Assembly: GCF_004341505.2 (NCBI RefSeq)
Contig: NZ_SLYP02000001.1
Span: 2,008,501-2,072,500, forward strand
Length of the DNA: 64,000 bases
Direction of reading: 5' to 3'
Source of the DNA: Sphingomonas sp. JUb134
Lineage (GTDB): Bacteria > Pseudomonadota > Alphaproteobacteria > Sphingomonadales > Sphingomonadaceae
Shown here: one piece after another, positions 36,598-46,048 of the stretch
Position numbering within the stretch: position 1 is the first letter of the stretch
Layout of the letters: every line of letters starts with the position of its first letter
Position numbers and translations under genes: made by a program
Notes under the pieces: model-generated
Told to the model about the DNA's origin: nothing
The model's database searches: none
What the model saw: only the letters and a program-made list of their open reading frames with translations

Positions 36598-38370
36598 CTA
36601 GAAGAACACGTCGAAGGCTACGGTCAGCCGCTCTCCGCTGGAAAACGGCCGGGTGCCGTGGAACAGATAGCTCGGGAATAGCACCAGTTGCCCCGGCTGC
36701 GGCTCGAACTCGGCGAGCGGCCCCAGCAGAAGGTTCGCCCCGTCCGGCGGGCGCCCGATCTCCAGCCACCCCTCGCGTGCGGCGCGATCGAGATCCCCCG
36801 GGACGCTCACATACAAGGCGGAGCTCAGCACGCCGCGCGGATGGATGTGGCTGACGTGAAAGCCCGCACCGCGCAATCGTACCGACCAGGATCCCGCCAA
36901 ACGGGGAGGAGCCTCCCGCTGGCGGAGCAGCGGATGGCGCGGATCTGCCGGGGGAAGGGCGGCCATGTGGCTCGTGATCGCCTCCAGCAACAGCGCCTTC
37001 AGCCGGCGTAGCTGCGGCTCGGTCCGGGCAAGCAGGCGCCCGCGTGTCTGGGTCCCGCCGCGCAGCGACTGCCCCACCGGGTGCGCCCGGCTTCGATGCA
37101 GGTCCCGCAACAGGTCCGCTATTTGTGCCAGCTCGACCGCCTCGATGGCGAGTTGCCTGGGTGCATAGAGGCCGGGCTGCCCGCTCAGCCACTGGTGCCG
37201 CGGATCGTCGAGCAGCCGCCATGCGAGGTCGAGGAAGGCCCAGCCTGCCACGCTTCCGGCATCCGCCGCGACATGTCGCTCCAGCAGCCGGGCGGCGAAC
37301 TGCGCGTCTCCCTGCGCCAATGCGCATCGCGCGCGCGGCATCAGCGTCTCTTCGGCGTCCGGCAGAGCATCAAGCACACGGTGCGCCCGATCCAGATCGC
37401 GCGCCTCGATCGCCAGATCGGCTTCCTCCAGCAGCCATTCCGCACGCTGCCCAAGCGTGCTTCGCGCCGCCTCCAGAGCTGCCAGCCCTTCCGCGTGCCG
37501 GCCCGCGCGATGCAGCAGGCGCCAGCGGGACTGGTGCAGCGCGACGCTCTGCGGAACCCGCGCGAGCGCCGCCTCGTGGCTCTCGGTCAGGCGATCGGCG
37601 AGCCCGGCTTCGGAACGCATGCGGGCAAGCTCCTCATGCGCTTCCACCCACTCCGGCACCCGGATCACTGCATCCTCCAGCAACGCCATCCCGCCCGGAT
37701 CGCCGTCCGCCTCTAGGGCATTGGCCAGTCCCAGCAGCACGTCCGGCCCGGCCGCACCCGCCGCCGCGCAGTGACGAAACCGCGCCGCCGCATCCGCCTC
37801 CCCGCGTTCCAGGGCGACACGCGCGCGCCCTCGCAGGGCGGTCGGCCGCGCCGGCTCGAGCGACAGCGCCTGGTCGAATGCCGCCGCGGCTTCGTCGAGC
37901 CGGTCTTGGTCGCGAAGGACAGCGCCGCGAATACTGTGCGCGTTCGCCGCCCGCGGATCCAGGGCCAGCGCCGCATCCACATCGGCCAGCGCTTCGACCA
38001 GCTGCTTGCGTTGCTGCCGAAGCACCGCGCGGTTCACCAGCGCGTCGATGCGCGCCTTTCCCGAGCCCGCTGCCGCGACCGAATAATGCCGAAGCGCCGC
38101 CTCTACATCGCCCGTGTGCGCACAGAAGTTCGCGTAATTGTTGTTGATCTGCCCGTCCTGCGGCGCGCGCGCCAGCGCTTTCCGAAAGAGTTCGCCGGCG
38201 TCCGCAAGGCGCTCTTGCCGCCGCGCGACCAGGGCCATCAGATGAAAGGCTGCCGCCGGTGCGCTCTCCTGCGCGATCACCGGTTCCAGTTCCGCGCGCG
38301 CGCCGTTCAGATCGCCCGTCCGAAATGCCGATTCAGCGCGCGCAAGTCGCTGGAGAAATCTGCTGTCCAT
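36598..38370 (-). CDS. TPR-repeat protein with C-terminal putative 2OG-Fe(II) oxygenase domain
   Basis: The product of about 590 residues has tandem TPR helices through roughly residue 400 (for example NAHSIRGAVLRDQDRLDEAAAAFDQALSLEP split over two repeats). The C-terminal 100 residues match the 2OG-FeII_Oxy_5 pattern: HVSHIHPRGVLSSALYVSVP, PGQLVLFPSYLFHGTRPF and a closing RLTVAFDV. Such domains use Fe(II) and 2-oxoglutarate to hydroxylate a substrate, which the TPRs may bind. ATG 38370 was chosen; an upstream ATG at 38430 is possible. It is convergent with the TonB receptor and divergent from two more oxygenase genes. No substrate can be inferred. Confidence 0.85.
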   Translation of the reverse strand: MDSRFLQRLARAESAFRTGDLNGARAELEPVIAQESAPAAAFHLMALVARRQERLADAGELFRKALARAPQDGQINNNYANFCAHTGDVEAALRHYSVAAAGSGKARIDALVNRAVLRQQRKQLVEALADVDAALALDPRAANAHSIRGAVLRDQDRLDEAAAAFDQALSLEPARPTALRGRARVALERGEADAAARFRHCAAAGAAGPDVLLGLANALEADGDPGGMALLEDAVIRVPEWVEAHEELARMRSEAGLADRLTESHEAALARVPQSVALHQSRWRLLHRAGRHAEGLAALEAARSTLGQRAEWLLEEADLAIEARDLDRAHRVLDALPDAEETLMPRARCALAQGDAQFAARLLERHVAADAGSVAGWAFLDLAWRLLDDPRHQWLSGQPGLYAPRQLAIEAVELAQIADLLRDLHRSRAHPVGQSLRGGTQTRGRLLARTEPQLRRLKALLLEAITSHMAALPPADPRHPLLRQREAPPRLAGSWSVRLRGAGFHVSHIHPRGVLSSALYVSVPGDLDRAAREGWLEIGRPPDGANLLLGPLAEFEPQPGQLVLFPSYLFHGTRPFSSGERLTVAFDVFF

Positions 38371-38471
38371 GGCGCATGGTTTAAGCTTTGCTCCCGCCTG
38401 TCCAGCAGGACTTCGCATGCGGACGGGCACAAGCGCTTGAATGTTCGGCTCCGACCACGGAAGGTGGCGGC

Positions 38472-39212
38472 ATGCCCAATGAGCCCCTGCCGCTGTTCGA
38501 CCTCAATCCCGCGCAAGATGTCGCGGCGCTTGCACGGGAGTTTGCCGGAACCGGCCGCCTGCAGGTGCGCGACCTGCTCACCCCTCGCTCGGCCGATGTG
38601 CTCGCCGACGTGATCCAGCGGCAGACGCCGTACGGTCTGGCCTATCGGGAGCCGGGATCGTCGCCGAAGTCGGTCCGCGCGGATGCGGTGCGTGCCATGC
38701 CACGGACCGAGCACGGGCGCCTCTGGCAATCGATCGGCACCGGGGTGGGGCAGGGGGACTATGGCTTCATCTACGGCCAGTATCCGATGCTGGACGCCTA
38801 TCTGGGCAAGTGGGCGCCGGGACATCCGCTGGAACTGGTCCTCGAATATATCAACACGCCCGAATTCCTCGGCTTCGTGCGGGCGATCACCGGCATGCCG
38901 TCGCTCATCAAGGCGGATGCGCAGGCGACGCTCTTCGCGCCCAACAACTTCCTCGCGATGCACGACGACCGCGGCACCGGCGAGGAGGGGCGGCAGGTCG
39001 CCTATGTCCTCAGCCTCGCCCGGGAATGGCGCCCCGACTGGGGCGGCTATCTGCTGTTCTACGACGATGACGACGACGTGATCGCGGGCATGAAACCCCG
39101 CTTCAACTGCCTGAACCTCTTCCGCGTACCGCAGCGGCACAACGTCAGCTACGTGCCTCCCTTCGCCCCGGTCGGCCGCTATGCGATCACCGGCTGGTTC
39201 CGGGATCGGTGA
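38472..39212 (+). CDS. 2OG-Fe(II) oxygenase (prolyl-hydroxylase-like)
   Basis: The 246-residue cytoplasmic product has the double-stranded beta-helix iron site: H164-D-D166 (HxD) in LAMHDDRG, the distal H223 in RVPQRHNVSY, and an arginine in GRYAITGWFRD that would bind 2-oxoglutarate. DWGGYLLFYDDD is the typical core strand. The family includes prolyl hydroxylases acting on proteins; the substrate here is unknown. It overlaps the next, related gene by GTGA, so the two are translationally coupled. About 100 bases separate it from the divergent TPR-oxygenase gene. Confidence 0.88.
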   Translation: MPNEPLPLFDLNPAQDVAALAREFAGTGRLQVRDLLTPRSADVLADVIQRQTPYGLAYREPGSSPKSVRADAVRAMPRTEHGRLWQSIGTGVGQGDYGFIYGQYPMLDAYLGKWAPGHPLELVLEYINTPEFLGFVRAITGMPSLIKADAQATLFAPNNFLAMHDDRGTGEEGRQVAYVLSLAREWRPDWGGYLLFYDDDDDVIAGMKPRFNCLNLFRVPQRHNVSYVPPFAPVGRYAITGWFRDR

Positions 39213-39943
39213 GCGTGCTCGACGGGCTCCAGCTCAACCCCGCGATCGACTGGCCCGCGCTCGCGGCAGAGTTTGCCGCGCGGGGGCGCATCCGCATCCA
39301 CGGCTTCCTCGCCGATCCGGTGCCAGCGCTGCTCCATGCAGAGTTGCGCCGGCGCGAGGACTGGCGCCAGCTGGTCAACAGCGGCGACAAGCTGTTCGAG
39401 CTCGATCGCGCCACCCGCGCCGCCATGTCTGCCGAGCAGACGCAGGCACTGGAGGCGGCGGTACAGGCCGGCGCCCGGTCCGGCTTCCAGTACCGCTACG
39501 AGACGCTTCGCCTGACCGATGGCGATGGCGGCGGCAGCCCGGGCGATCCGGATCTTTCCGCCTTCACCCGCTGGATGTCGGGCGGGGCCGCGCGGGACCG
39601 TCTTCGCCAGCTCACCGGCGTGGAGGCAATCGACTTCGCGGACGGGCAGGCGACCGCCTATGCGCCTGGAGATTTCCTGACCGGACATACCGACGAGGTC
39701 CCCGGCAAGCACCGTCATGCAGCCTATGTCTTCGGCCTGACGCCCCAATGGCGGACGGAGTGGGGCGGGCTGCTGCTCTTTCACGAGGAACGCGGCGCGG
39801 TCAGCGGCATGTCTCCGGGGTTCAACACGCTGGATGTCTTCGCCGTCCCCCAGCTTCACAGCGTCTCCCGCGTCGCGCCGGAGGCTGCGTACCGCCGCTA
39901 TGCGATCACCGGCTGGCTGCGTTCCCGTCCGCCGCGCGCCTGA
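39209..39943 (+). CDS. Second 2OG-Fe(II) oxygenase, coupled paralog
   Basis: The 244-residue product resembles its upstream neighbour in layout: an N-terminal helical part (LQLNPAIDWPALAAEFAARG, like the neighbour's LNPAQDVAALAREF), HxD at H160-T-D162 in TGHTDE, WGGLLLFHEE, the distal H217 in PQLHSVSRV and the same closing motif RRYAITGWLRS. It is most likely an old duplicate that has diverged widely. GTG 39209 overlaps the previous stop (GTGA). Both iron and 2-oxoglutarate ligands are present, so it should be active. Confidence 0.87.
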   Translation: MSVLDGLQLNPAIDWPALAAEFAARGRIRIHGFLADPVPALLHAELRRREDWRQLVNSGDKLFELDRATRAAMSAEQTQALEAAVQAGARSGFQYRYETLRLTDGDGGGSPGDPDLSAFTRWMSGGAARDRLRQLTGVEAIDFADGQATAYAPGDFLTGHTDEVPGKHRHAAYVFGLTPQWRTEWGGLLLFHEERGAVSGMSPGFNTLDVFAVPQLHSVSRVAPEAAYRRYAITGWLRSRPPRA

Positions 39944-39979
39944 CGTTCGTCCACTCCAGAAATCCGGGGAAGCTCCTCC

Positions 39980-41743
39980 ATGCGCCTTCTTGCCTCTGCC
40001 GTGCTGCTGTCGCTCGTTCCGCTCGCCCCGACCCCGGCGCTCGCCCAGGCGAGCGTGCGCGCCGGCGCTGCCGACGCACGACTGCGGGCGCTCTATGAAA
40101 AGGAGTGGGCATGGCGGCAGAACGAGTTCGCCCGCGTCGCCGAGGACGACAGCTGGAGCGCGAGCGGCGATCATCTGCCGCATGTCGATGCCGCCACCCA
40201 GCAACGCCGGCTCACCTACTGGCAGGGGATCGCCCGAGAACTCGATGCGATTCCCGCCGCGGAGCTCTCGCCGGAGGAGCGGATCAACGCTGCCGTCTTC
40301 CGCACGACGCTGGAGGCGAACATCGCCAACCAGAAGTTCCGCAGCTGGGAAATGCCGCTCAACGCGGACAGCAATTTCTGGTCCGGCCTAGCAGCGCGCC
40401 AGCCCTATGCCCGTGCTGAGCAGTACCGGCGCTATCTCGGGCGCATGCGGGACATTCCACGCTACTTCGACGAGCAGGTCGCCAACATGCGGGCCGGCCT
40501 GAAGCGCGGCTTCAGCGTGCCGCGAGTGACGCTCGCCGGCCGCGATTTCTCGATCGCCGCCTATGCGGTGGCAGAGGTGGAGAAGAACCCCTTTTATGCG
40601 CCGTTCGCGACGATGCCGTCGAGCATCCCGGCGGCCGAGCAGGCAAAGCTGCGCGAAGAAGCGCGCGCGCTGATCGCCGGCCAGGTGGCGCCCGCCTATG
40701 CTCAACTGCTGCGCTTCTTCCGAAGCGAGTATCTGCCCAAAACCCGCACCACGCTGGCGGCAGAGGCGATGCCGGACGGCAAGGCCTTCTACCAGGCGCA
40801 GATCCGTGAATATACGACATTGGGCCTCACTGCCGAGCAAATCCACGCGTTGGGCCTGAAGGAAGTCGCGCGGATCAGCGCGGAGATGGAGAAGACCAAG
40901 GCGGCGGCCGGCTTCCAGGGCAGCATGGCCGAATTCCTGAAGTTCCTGCGCACCGATCCCCAGTTCTACGCACGCACGCCGGACGAGCTGCTGGGCGTTT
41001 CCGCCTATGCCGCGAAGCGGGTCGACGGCCAGCTGAAGAACACCATCGGCCGCTTGCCGCGCTACCGCTTCACCATCGTGCCGGTGCCGGACGCGATCGC
41101 GCCCTTCTACACCGCTGGCCGCGGCGGGCTGGAGGCGTGTTCGATGAACACCTACGACCTGCCGTCGCGCCCGCTCTACCAGATCCCGGCGCTGACGCTG
41201 CACGAATGCAACCCCGGGCACAGCCTGCAGGCGGCGATCTCGCTGGAGGGGCCGGACCGCCCCGCCTTTCGCCGCCAGACCTATTTCTCCGGCTATGGTG
41301 AAGGCTGGGGGCTCTACACCGAATGGCTCGGCACCGTCATGGGCATCTACCGCACGCCTTATGAGGATTTCGGCCGGCTTTCCTACGAGATGTGGCGCGC
41401 GTGCCGCCTGGTGATCGATACCGGCGTCCACCACCAGGGCTGGAGCCGTGAGCAGGCGATCGGCTACCTCGCGCAGCATACTGCCCTGTCGCAGCACGAG
41501 ATCGAGACCGAGGTCGATCGCTACATCAGCTGGCCGGGCCAGGCGCTCGCCTACAAGCTTGGCGAGATGACGCTGCGCCGCAAGCGCGCCGACGCCGAGC
41601 GGCAGCTCGGCACCGCGTTCGACCAGCGCTGGTTCCACGACGTGGTGCTGGGGCTCGGCTCGGTGCCGCTGCCGGTGCTGGAGCAGGAGATCGACCGCTG
41701 GATCCAGAGTGGCGGCAAGAACCCGAACGCGCCCGCCGCCTAG
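39980..41743 (+). CDS. DUF885 secreted protein, probable metallopeptidase
   Basis: The 587-residue product has a signal peptide ending in PALAQ and the DUF885 fold. HECNPGHSLQ (H408, E409, H414) is the HExxxGH zinc-like motif, and FSGYGEGWGLYTEWLG supplies a further acidic ligand. VHHQGWSREQAIGYL and SWPGQALAYKLGE are other family signatures. Members are M3/M32-like peptidases by structure, but substrates are mostly unknown. It follows the oxygenase pair by 36 bases and could be co-transcribed with it. Confidence 0.92.
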   Translation: MRLLASAVLLSLVPLAPTPALAQASVRAGAADARLRALYEKEWAWRQNEFARVAEDDSWSASGDHLPHVDAATQQRRLTYWQGIARELDAIPAAELSPEERINAAVFRTTLEANIANQKFRSWEMPLNADSNFWSGLAARQPYARAEQYRRYLGRMRDIPRYFDEQVANMRAGLKRGFSVPRVTLAGRDFSIAAYAVAEVEKNPFYAPFATMPSSIPAAEQAKLREEARALIAGQVAPAYAQLLRFFRSEYLPKTRTTLAAEAMPDGKAFYQAQIREYTTLGLTAEQIHALGLKEVARISAEMEKTKAAAGFQGSMAEFLKFLRTDPQFYARTPDELLGVSAYAAKRVDGQLKNTIGRLPRYRFTIVPVPDAIAPFYTAGRGGLEACSMNTYDLPSRPLYQIPALTLHECNPGHSLQAAISLEGPDRPAFRRQTYFSGYGEGWGLYTEWLGTVMGIYRTPYEDFGRLSYEMWRACRLVIDTGVHHQGWSREQAIGYLAQHTALSQHEIETEVDRYISWPGQALAYKLGEMTLRRKRADAERQLGTAFDQRWFHDVVLGLGSVPLPVLEQEIDRWIQSGGKNPNAPAA

Positions 41744-42780
41744 CCCGCCAGGGCCTCCCGCTCGGTAGCGAGGTGAGCGAGGAACTGGTCGGTGCACGCC
41801 GACCATCCGTAGCGCCTGCCTTCGGATGCGCAGGCGTCGCGGTCTGCGGTGAGCGCGATGCGGATCGCGCGTGCCAGGTCCGGGTCCACTGCGCCGATCC
41901 GCCGGCCGCCCAGACCGCTGCCGTCCGGCCCCAGGATGTCGATCGGCCCTTCGACCGGGAAGGCGGCAACCGGCGTGCCGCAGGCCAGCGCCTCGATCAT
42001 CACGAGGCCGAAGGTGTCGGTGCGGCTGGGGAAGACCAGCACGTCGGCCGCACGATAGGCCTCCGCAAGCGCCGCCCCGTGCAGCGTGCCGAGGAAGCGC
42101 GCTTCCGGATACCGCGTCGCCAGCATCGGCCGCGCCGGTCCGTCGCCGACCACCAGCTTGGTTCCCGGAAGGTCGAGCGCCAGGAAAGCCTCCAGGTTCT
42201 TCTCCACCGCGACGCGCCCGACATGCAGCATCACGGGTCCGGTCGTGCGGCGCAGCGCCGATCGGGGAGCGCCAGGGCGGAAGATCGCCGGGTCCACGCC
42301 GCGGGACCACGGCTTGGTATGGCGAATCCCCTGCGCCGCGAGCCGCGCGGACACGGACGGGGTGGCGGTCAGCACGGCGCTGGAGGGCTGGTGGAACCGC
42401 CGGAATGCGGGCCAGAAGCACCGCGCCGGCAGATGTGTCCGCAGCGCCAGATAGTCGGGGAAGTTGGTGTGGAACGAGGTGGTGAAGCGCTGGCCGCGAT
42501 CGAGGCACCAGCGCCGCGCCGCCCAGCCGAGCGGCCCCTCGGTCGCGATGTGCACCGCCTGCGGGCGGAACTGCTCCAGCCGGTGCGCCACTGCCCAGGA
42601 CTGGCCGAATGCCAGGCGGATCTCGCGATAGCCGGGGCACGCCCAGGTGACGAACCCGTCCGGGGTCACGGTCTCCACGGTATGACCGCGTCGGCGCAAT
42701 TCGTCGATTGTGGCGGTAAGGGTGCGGACGACGCCGTTCACCTGCGGGGCCCACGCGTCGGTGACGATCGCGATCCTCAT
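41740..42780 (-). CDS. Family GT4 glycosyltransferase
   Basis: The 346-residue product is a GT-B fold enzyme. The N-terminus (MRIAIVTDAWAPQVNGVVRTL) is the typical glycine-loop start of GT4 mannosyl- or glucosyltransferases that act on lipids (PimB/MgtA type). The C-terminal donor site has VMLHVGRVAVEKNLEAFL and PSRTDTFGLVMIEALACGTPV, with the E-x7-E motif. It probably adds a sugar to a membrane lipid. It overlaps the upstream LpxH-like gene by ATGA. Its 3' end overlaps the end of the convergent DUF885 gene by 4 bases. Confidence 0.9.
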   Translation of the reverse strand: MRIAIVTDAWAPQVNGVVRTLTATIDELRRRGHTVETVTPDGFVTWACPGYREIRLAFGQSWAVAHRLEQFRPQAVHIATEGPLGWAARRWCLDRGQRFTTSFHTNFPDYLALRTHLPARCFWPAFRRFHQPSSAVLTATPSVSARLAAQGIRHTKPWSRGVDPAIFRPGAPRSALRRTTGPVMLHVGRVAVEKNLEAFLALDLPGTKLVVGDGPARPMLATRYPEARFLGTLHGAALAEAYRAADVLVFPSRTDTFGLVMIEALACGTPVAAFPVEGPIDILGPDGSGLGGRRIGAVDPDLARAIRIALTADRDACASEGRRYGWSACTDQFLAHLATEREALAG

Positions 42781-43640
42781 GCCGGGACCGCCAGGCCGGC
42801 GCGCGCCGCGGCAGCGACTGCCGCCTCGGCATGCCAGTCGATCAACTCCATGCGGCCGTCGGCGTGCTCCACCAGCGCGGTGCAGCTCTCCACCCAGTCG
42901 CCGTCGTTGTAATAGGTCACGTCGCCAATCCGACGGATCTCCGCGATGTGAATATGCCCGCAAACCACCCCGTCGACGCCGCGTTCGGCGGCGGCATGGG
43001 CGACCGTCTCCTCGAAGCGGGAGATGAAGCTCACAGCGTTCTTCACCCGGTTCTTGGCGTAGGCGGAGAGCGACCAATAGGGCAGGCCCATCCGCCTGCG
43101 GCCCGCGTTCCACAGCCGGTTCGCCTTCAGCAGCAGCGTGTAGGCATGGTCCCCCAGGAAGGCGAGCCAGCGCGCGTAGAGCACCACGCCATCGAACTGG
43201 TCACCGTGCAGCACCAGCAGGCGGCGGCCATCGGCGGTGGTGTGGATGTCCTCGTCCAGCAGTTCGACACCGCCGAACTCCAGCCCGACATAGTCGCGGA
43301 AAGCCTCGTCGTGGTTGCCCGGCAGGTAGACGACGCGCGTGCCGCGCCGGGCGAACTTCAGGATGGTGCGGACCACGTCATTGTGGCTGGCCGGCCAGTA
43401 CCAGCCTTTGCGGATCTGCCAGCCGTCGACGATGTCGCCGACCAGGTAGAGCGTCTCGCACTCGACGGAGCGCAGGAACTCCACCAGCGCGCGTGCGCTG
43501 CTGCCGGGCGTGCCCAGATGGACGTCGGACACGAACACCGTCCGGAACGCCCGCCGTGGCGCCTCGGGCGTGTAGGACTCGGGTTCGGCGATCCATGCGG
43601 GAAGGGTCTTGAGGGCGGGGGCGAGTGCGGTGCGCGGCAT
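42777..43640 (-). CDS. LpxH-like metallophosphoesterase
   Basis: The 287-residue product has all five calcineurin-type metal motifs: FVSDVHLG, LVGDIVDGW, LPGNHDE, VLHGDQFD and VCGHIHIAEI. It is close to the UDP-2,3-diacylglucosamine diphosphatase family that works in lipid A synthesis, but the long form that travels with a GT4 enzyme may have another lipid or nucleotide-sugar substrate. It is translationally coupled to the glycosyltransferase gene (4-base overlap), which supports a common envelope-glycolipid job. Confidence 0.9.
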   Translation of the reverse strand: MPRTALAPALKTLPAWIAEPESYTPEAPRRAFRTVFVSDVHLGTPGSSARALVEFLRSVECETLYLVGDIVDGWQIRKGWYWPASHNDVVRTILKFARRGTRVVYLPGNHDEAFRDYVGLEFGGVELLDEDIHTTADGRRLLVLHGDQFDGVVLYARWLAFLGDHAYTLLLKANRLWNAGRRRMGLPYWSLSAYAKNRVKNAVSFISRFEETVAHAAAERGVDGVVCGHIHIAEIRRIGDVTYYNDGDWVESCTALVEHADGRMELIDWHAEAAVAAAARAGLAVPA

Positions 43641-43754
43641 GTGCGAACTCCCATCGTCGGGCCGAGGGGAGCTTTAGGGCAGACAGGCTACAGGCGCTTT
43701 GCAATCGGGTGACGCCGCTGTCATCGCCCGGTCACCTGCGTGTCACGGATGAAG

Positions 43755-44042
43755 TCAGCGCACGTGCCGCCGGGCCTGGATGCGAAAGGCGAGGTGCAGG
43801 ACCGCGGCGGTCGCGCCCAACGTGCAGGCTCCCAGCCAGACGATCAGGCCATAGCCCCAGCCGAAAGCCAGTACCGCCAGTGCGGTGCCGAGCGCGATCC
43901 CGGCCCAGCCGGCGATCCGCAGGCGCCGGCTCGCTTGGCGCGGCAGCATGCGATGGAGCAGGGGGCCCTGGTGGCGCGGGAGGCCGTGCATCAGGGCGCT
44001 GAAGCTCAGCGCCGCGACCAGGAGGAGCAACAGGTGGATCAT
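43755..44042 (-). CDS. DUF3325 small membrane protein
   Basis: The 95-residue product has three membrane helices (LLLLLVAALSFSALMHGL, AGWAGIALGTALAVLAF and IVWLGACTLGATAAVLHLAF) and a basic end. DUF3325 proteins are found at the end of iron/siderophore operons with DUF3649 and PepSY proteins. The ATG overlaps the stop of the PepSY gene (ATGA), so they are coupled. Function unknown. Confidence 0.85.
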   Translation of the reverse strand: MIHLLLLLVAALSFSALMHGLPRHQGPLLHRMLPRQASRRLRIAGWAGIALGTALAVLAFGWGYGLIVWLGACTLGATAAVLHLAFRIQARRHVR

Positions 44043-45628
44043 GCGAGTGCGAGCTCCTTTGCACGCGGCGCGCGAACACCGGTCGCCTTGGACGTGCTGC
44101 GGTGGACCTTGCGCGCGCTCCACCCGAGCGCCGCTGCGATGGCGAGCATCACCAGGTCGAAGCTCGGGAACAGCCAGTCGCCGGCGGCGATGCTCGCGAT
44201 CGGATTGCGCGACGTGGTGACGGCGTTGACCACCGGAATGGCGGCATAGAGCACCGCACCGGCCGTCAGCACCTCTACCCAGGCGCGGCGGGCGGGGCGG
44301 GCGATCGCCCACACGAGCGACGCGCCCCAGACGATGAACATGCTGTGGATCTCCCACTCCGCGCGGCCATCCATCTGCACCGGCAGCAGGCGGTTCGCGA
44401 GGAAATAGGCCGCGATGCCCGCCATCAGCCCGCCGATCGTCGCGATGTTGAGGCGCTCCACGAGACGGAAGCCGAAATGCGGTCGGGCAGGGTCGGGCAG
44501 CTTCGCACGACGCTTCACCGTCCACAGCACCAGGCCGCTGCCGACCATGATCGTACCGCCAACGCCGGAGAGGAAGTAGAACCAGCGGAGGCCGATGTCG
44601 GCGAAGCGGCCGGCGTGAAGGCCGACCATCACGCTCTCGGTCGCCGCCGCGCCGCCCTGGTCCGGGCTCGCCGACACCAGCGTGCCGGTTTCGCCCGAAA
44701 AGGTGAGGGAGGGCCCGCGCGTGCCGATGCCGCTTCCCATCGCCCGGACCAGCGTCACGGTCGCGGTGGTGTCGCCCGGGTTGGCGACGGTGACCACGCC
44801 CACATCGGCGCCGTTCCAGCGGCGCTGCGCCTCCGCGAACATCGGCGCGATCGGTGCCATGGGCGCGGCGATTCCCGAGCGCTCGACCGGTGGGGCCTCT
44901 CCCCGCAACTGCTGATAGTAGCCGGTCGGCTCCGCATAGTTCGCGGCAATGCCCCAGGGCATGTACAGGACGGCGAGCGTCACCAGCCCGGTATAGGTGA
45001 TCATCAGGTGGAACGGCAGCGCCATCACCGCCGTGACGTTGTGCGCGTCGAGCCAGCTGCGCTGCCCCTTGCCGAACCGCAGCAGGAAGAAATCGACGAA
45101 GATCTTCTTGTGGGTGATGATTCCCGAAAGAATGGCGACCAGCATGAACATCGCGGCGATGCCCACTAGGTAGCGCGCCCACAGCACCGGCATGTAGTGA
45201 AGGTCGAAGTGGAAGCGGTAGAGGAAGAAGCCGCCCCGCGTCTCGCGTGCGGCAACCTTGTTGCCCTCACCGTCGAGCACCGCCTGCGTGTCGCCGCGTC
45301 CGCGCCCGCCGCGCCCGCCGCGCTTGCCCGGCGCGCCCGCTTTTTCGCCGGGGACCCAGAACACCGTGGTCTCGGCACCGCGTGCGCTCGGGAGCGTGAT
45401 GTACCAACTGCGCGCATCACCGGCATGCTCGCCCAACCAGCGCACCGCGCCCTGGGCGGATTGCACGGTGGATGGATGGCCACTCACCTCCGGCCGCATC
45501 CAGCGCGTGATCTCGTCCTGGAAATAGGCGGCCGTTCCCGTCGCGAACACCGCGAACAACAGCCAGCCGAACAGCAGCCCGGTCCAGGTGTGCAGCCAGG
45601 CCATGCACTGGCGGAACCCGTCCTTCAC
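44039..45628 (-). CDS. PepSY-associated membrane protein (iron/siderophore related)
   Basis: The 529-residue product has an N-terminal helix (TWTGLLFGWLLFAVFATGTAAYF), a periplasmic PepSY region, and further helices, with conserved histidines (LYRFHFDLHYM and HLMITYTGLV) like those in FsqB/PiuB-type siderophore reductases. Such proteins may reduce ferric siderophores at the inner membrane to free the iron. A glycine/arginine-rich insert (GKRGGRGGRGRGD) sits in the periplasmic loop. It overlaps DUF3649 (upstream) and DUF3325 (downstream) by 4 bases each, so all three form one unit. Confidence 0.9.
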   Translation of the reverse strand: MKDGFRQCMAWLHTWTGLLFGWLLFAVFATGTAAYFQDEITRWMRPEVSGHPSTVQSAQGAVRWLGEHAGDARSWYITLPSARGAETTVFWVPGEKAGAPGKRGGRGGRGRGDTQAVLDGEGNKVAARETRGGFFLYRFHFDLHYMPVLWARYLVGIAAMFMLVAILSGIITHKKIFVDFFLLRFGKGQRSWLDAHNVTAVMALPFHLMITYTGLVTLAVLYMPWGIAANYAEPTGYYQQLRGEAPPVERSGIAAPMAPIAPMFAEAQRRWNGADVGVVTVANPGDTTATVTLVRAMGSGIGTRGPSLTFSGETGTLVSASPDQGGAAATESVMVGLHAGRFADIGLRWFYFLSGVGGTIMVGSGLVLWTVKRRAKLPDPARPHFGFRLVERLNIATIGGLMAGIAAYFLANRLLPVQMDGRAEWEIHSMFIVWGASLVWAIARPARRAWVEVLTAGAVLYAAIPVVNAVTTSRNPIASIAAGDWLFPSFDLVMLAIAAALGWSARKVHRSTSKATGVRAPRAKELALA

Positions 45629-45939
45629 AGCCGGCCTCCCGACGCCAGCGAGAGCCAGAGCCCGCCTCCCAGCAGGACGGCGGCGGCGATTAGCCCCGCC
45701 CAGAGCTTCCAGGGAGAACGAATGGCAAAGGCGGTGAGCGCGATGACCGGAAAGATCACGAACGCCAGCAGCGTCGAGGCCATGGTCGCCTGCGCCGGCG
45801 CGATCGGCCAGGTCCGCGCGAGCAACCCCGTGGCCAGCGAGGTCACGACATAATTGCCCAGTGTCGCCGCCACGATGCGGGCGCTGAGCGCCAGCGACTG
45901 GCGGTGACCACCGTTGTGCTTGGCAGCGGCCGCGCTCAC
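45625..45939 (-). CDS. DUF3649 small membrane protein
   Basis: The 104-residue product has three helices and the conserved N-terminal segment SLALSARIVAATLGNYVVTSLAT of DUF3649. Such proteins open iron-uptake operons. It overlaps the PepSY gene by 4 bases. A Fur-box-like sequence lies about 110 bases upstream. Confidence 0.85.
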   Translation of the reverse strand: MSAAAAKHNGGHRQSLALSARIVAATLGNYVVTSLATGLLARTWPIAPAQATMASTLLAFVIFPVIALTAFAIRSPWKLWAGLIAAAVLLGGGLWLSLASGGRL

Positions 45940-46048
45940 CGGCCGCTGTCCGGACCGAGGACGCTAGGGAATGCCGCCGCGAACGGGACAGGACGTACAG
46001 CCTGAAGGCAGCCGAAGGACACGATCACGGTAATTCCCCACTCCGCTA

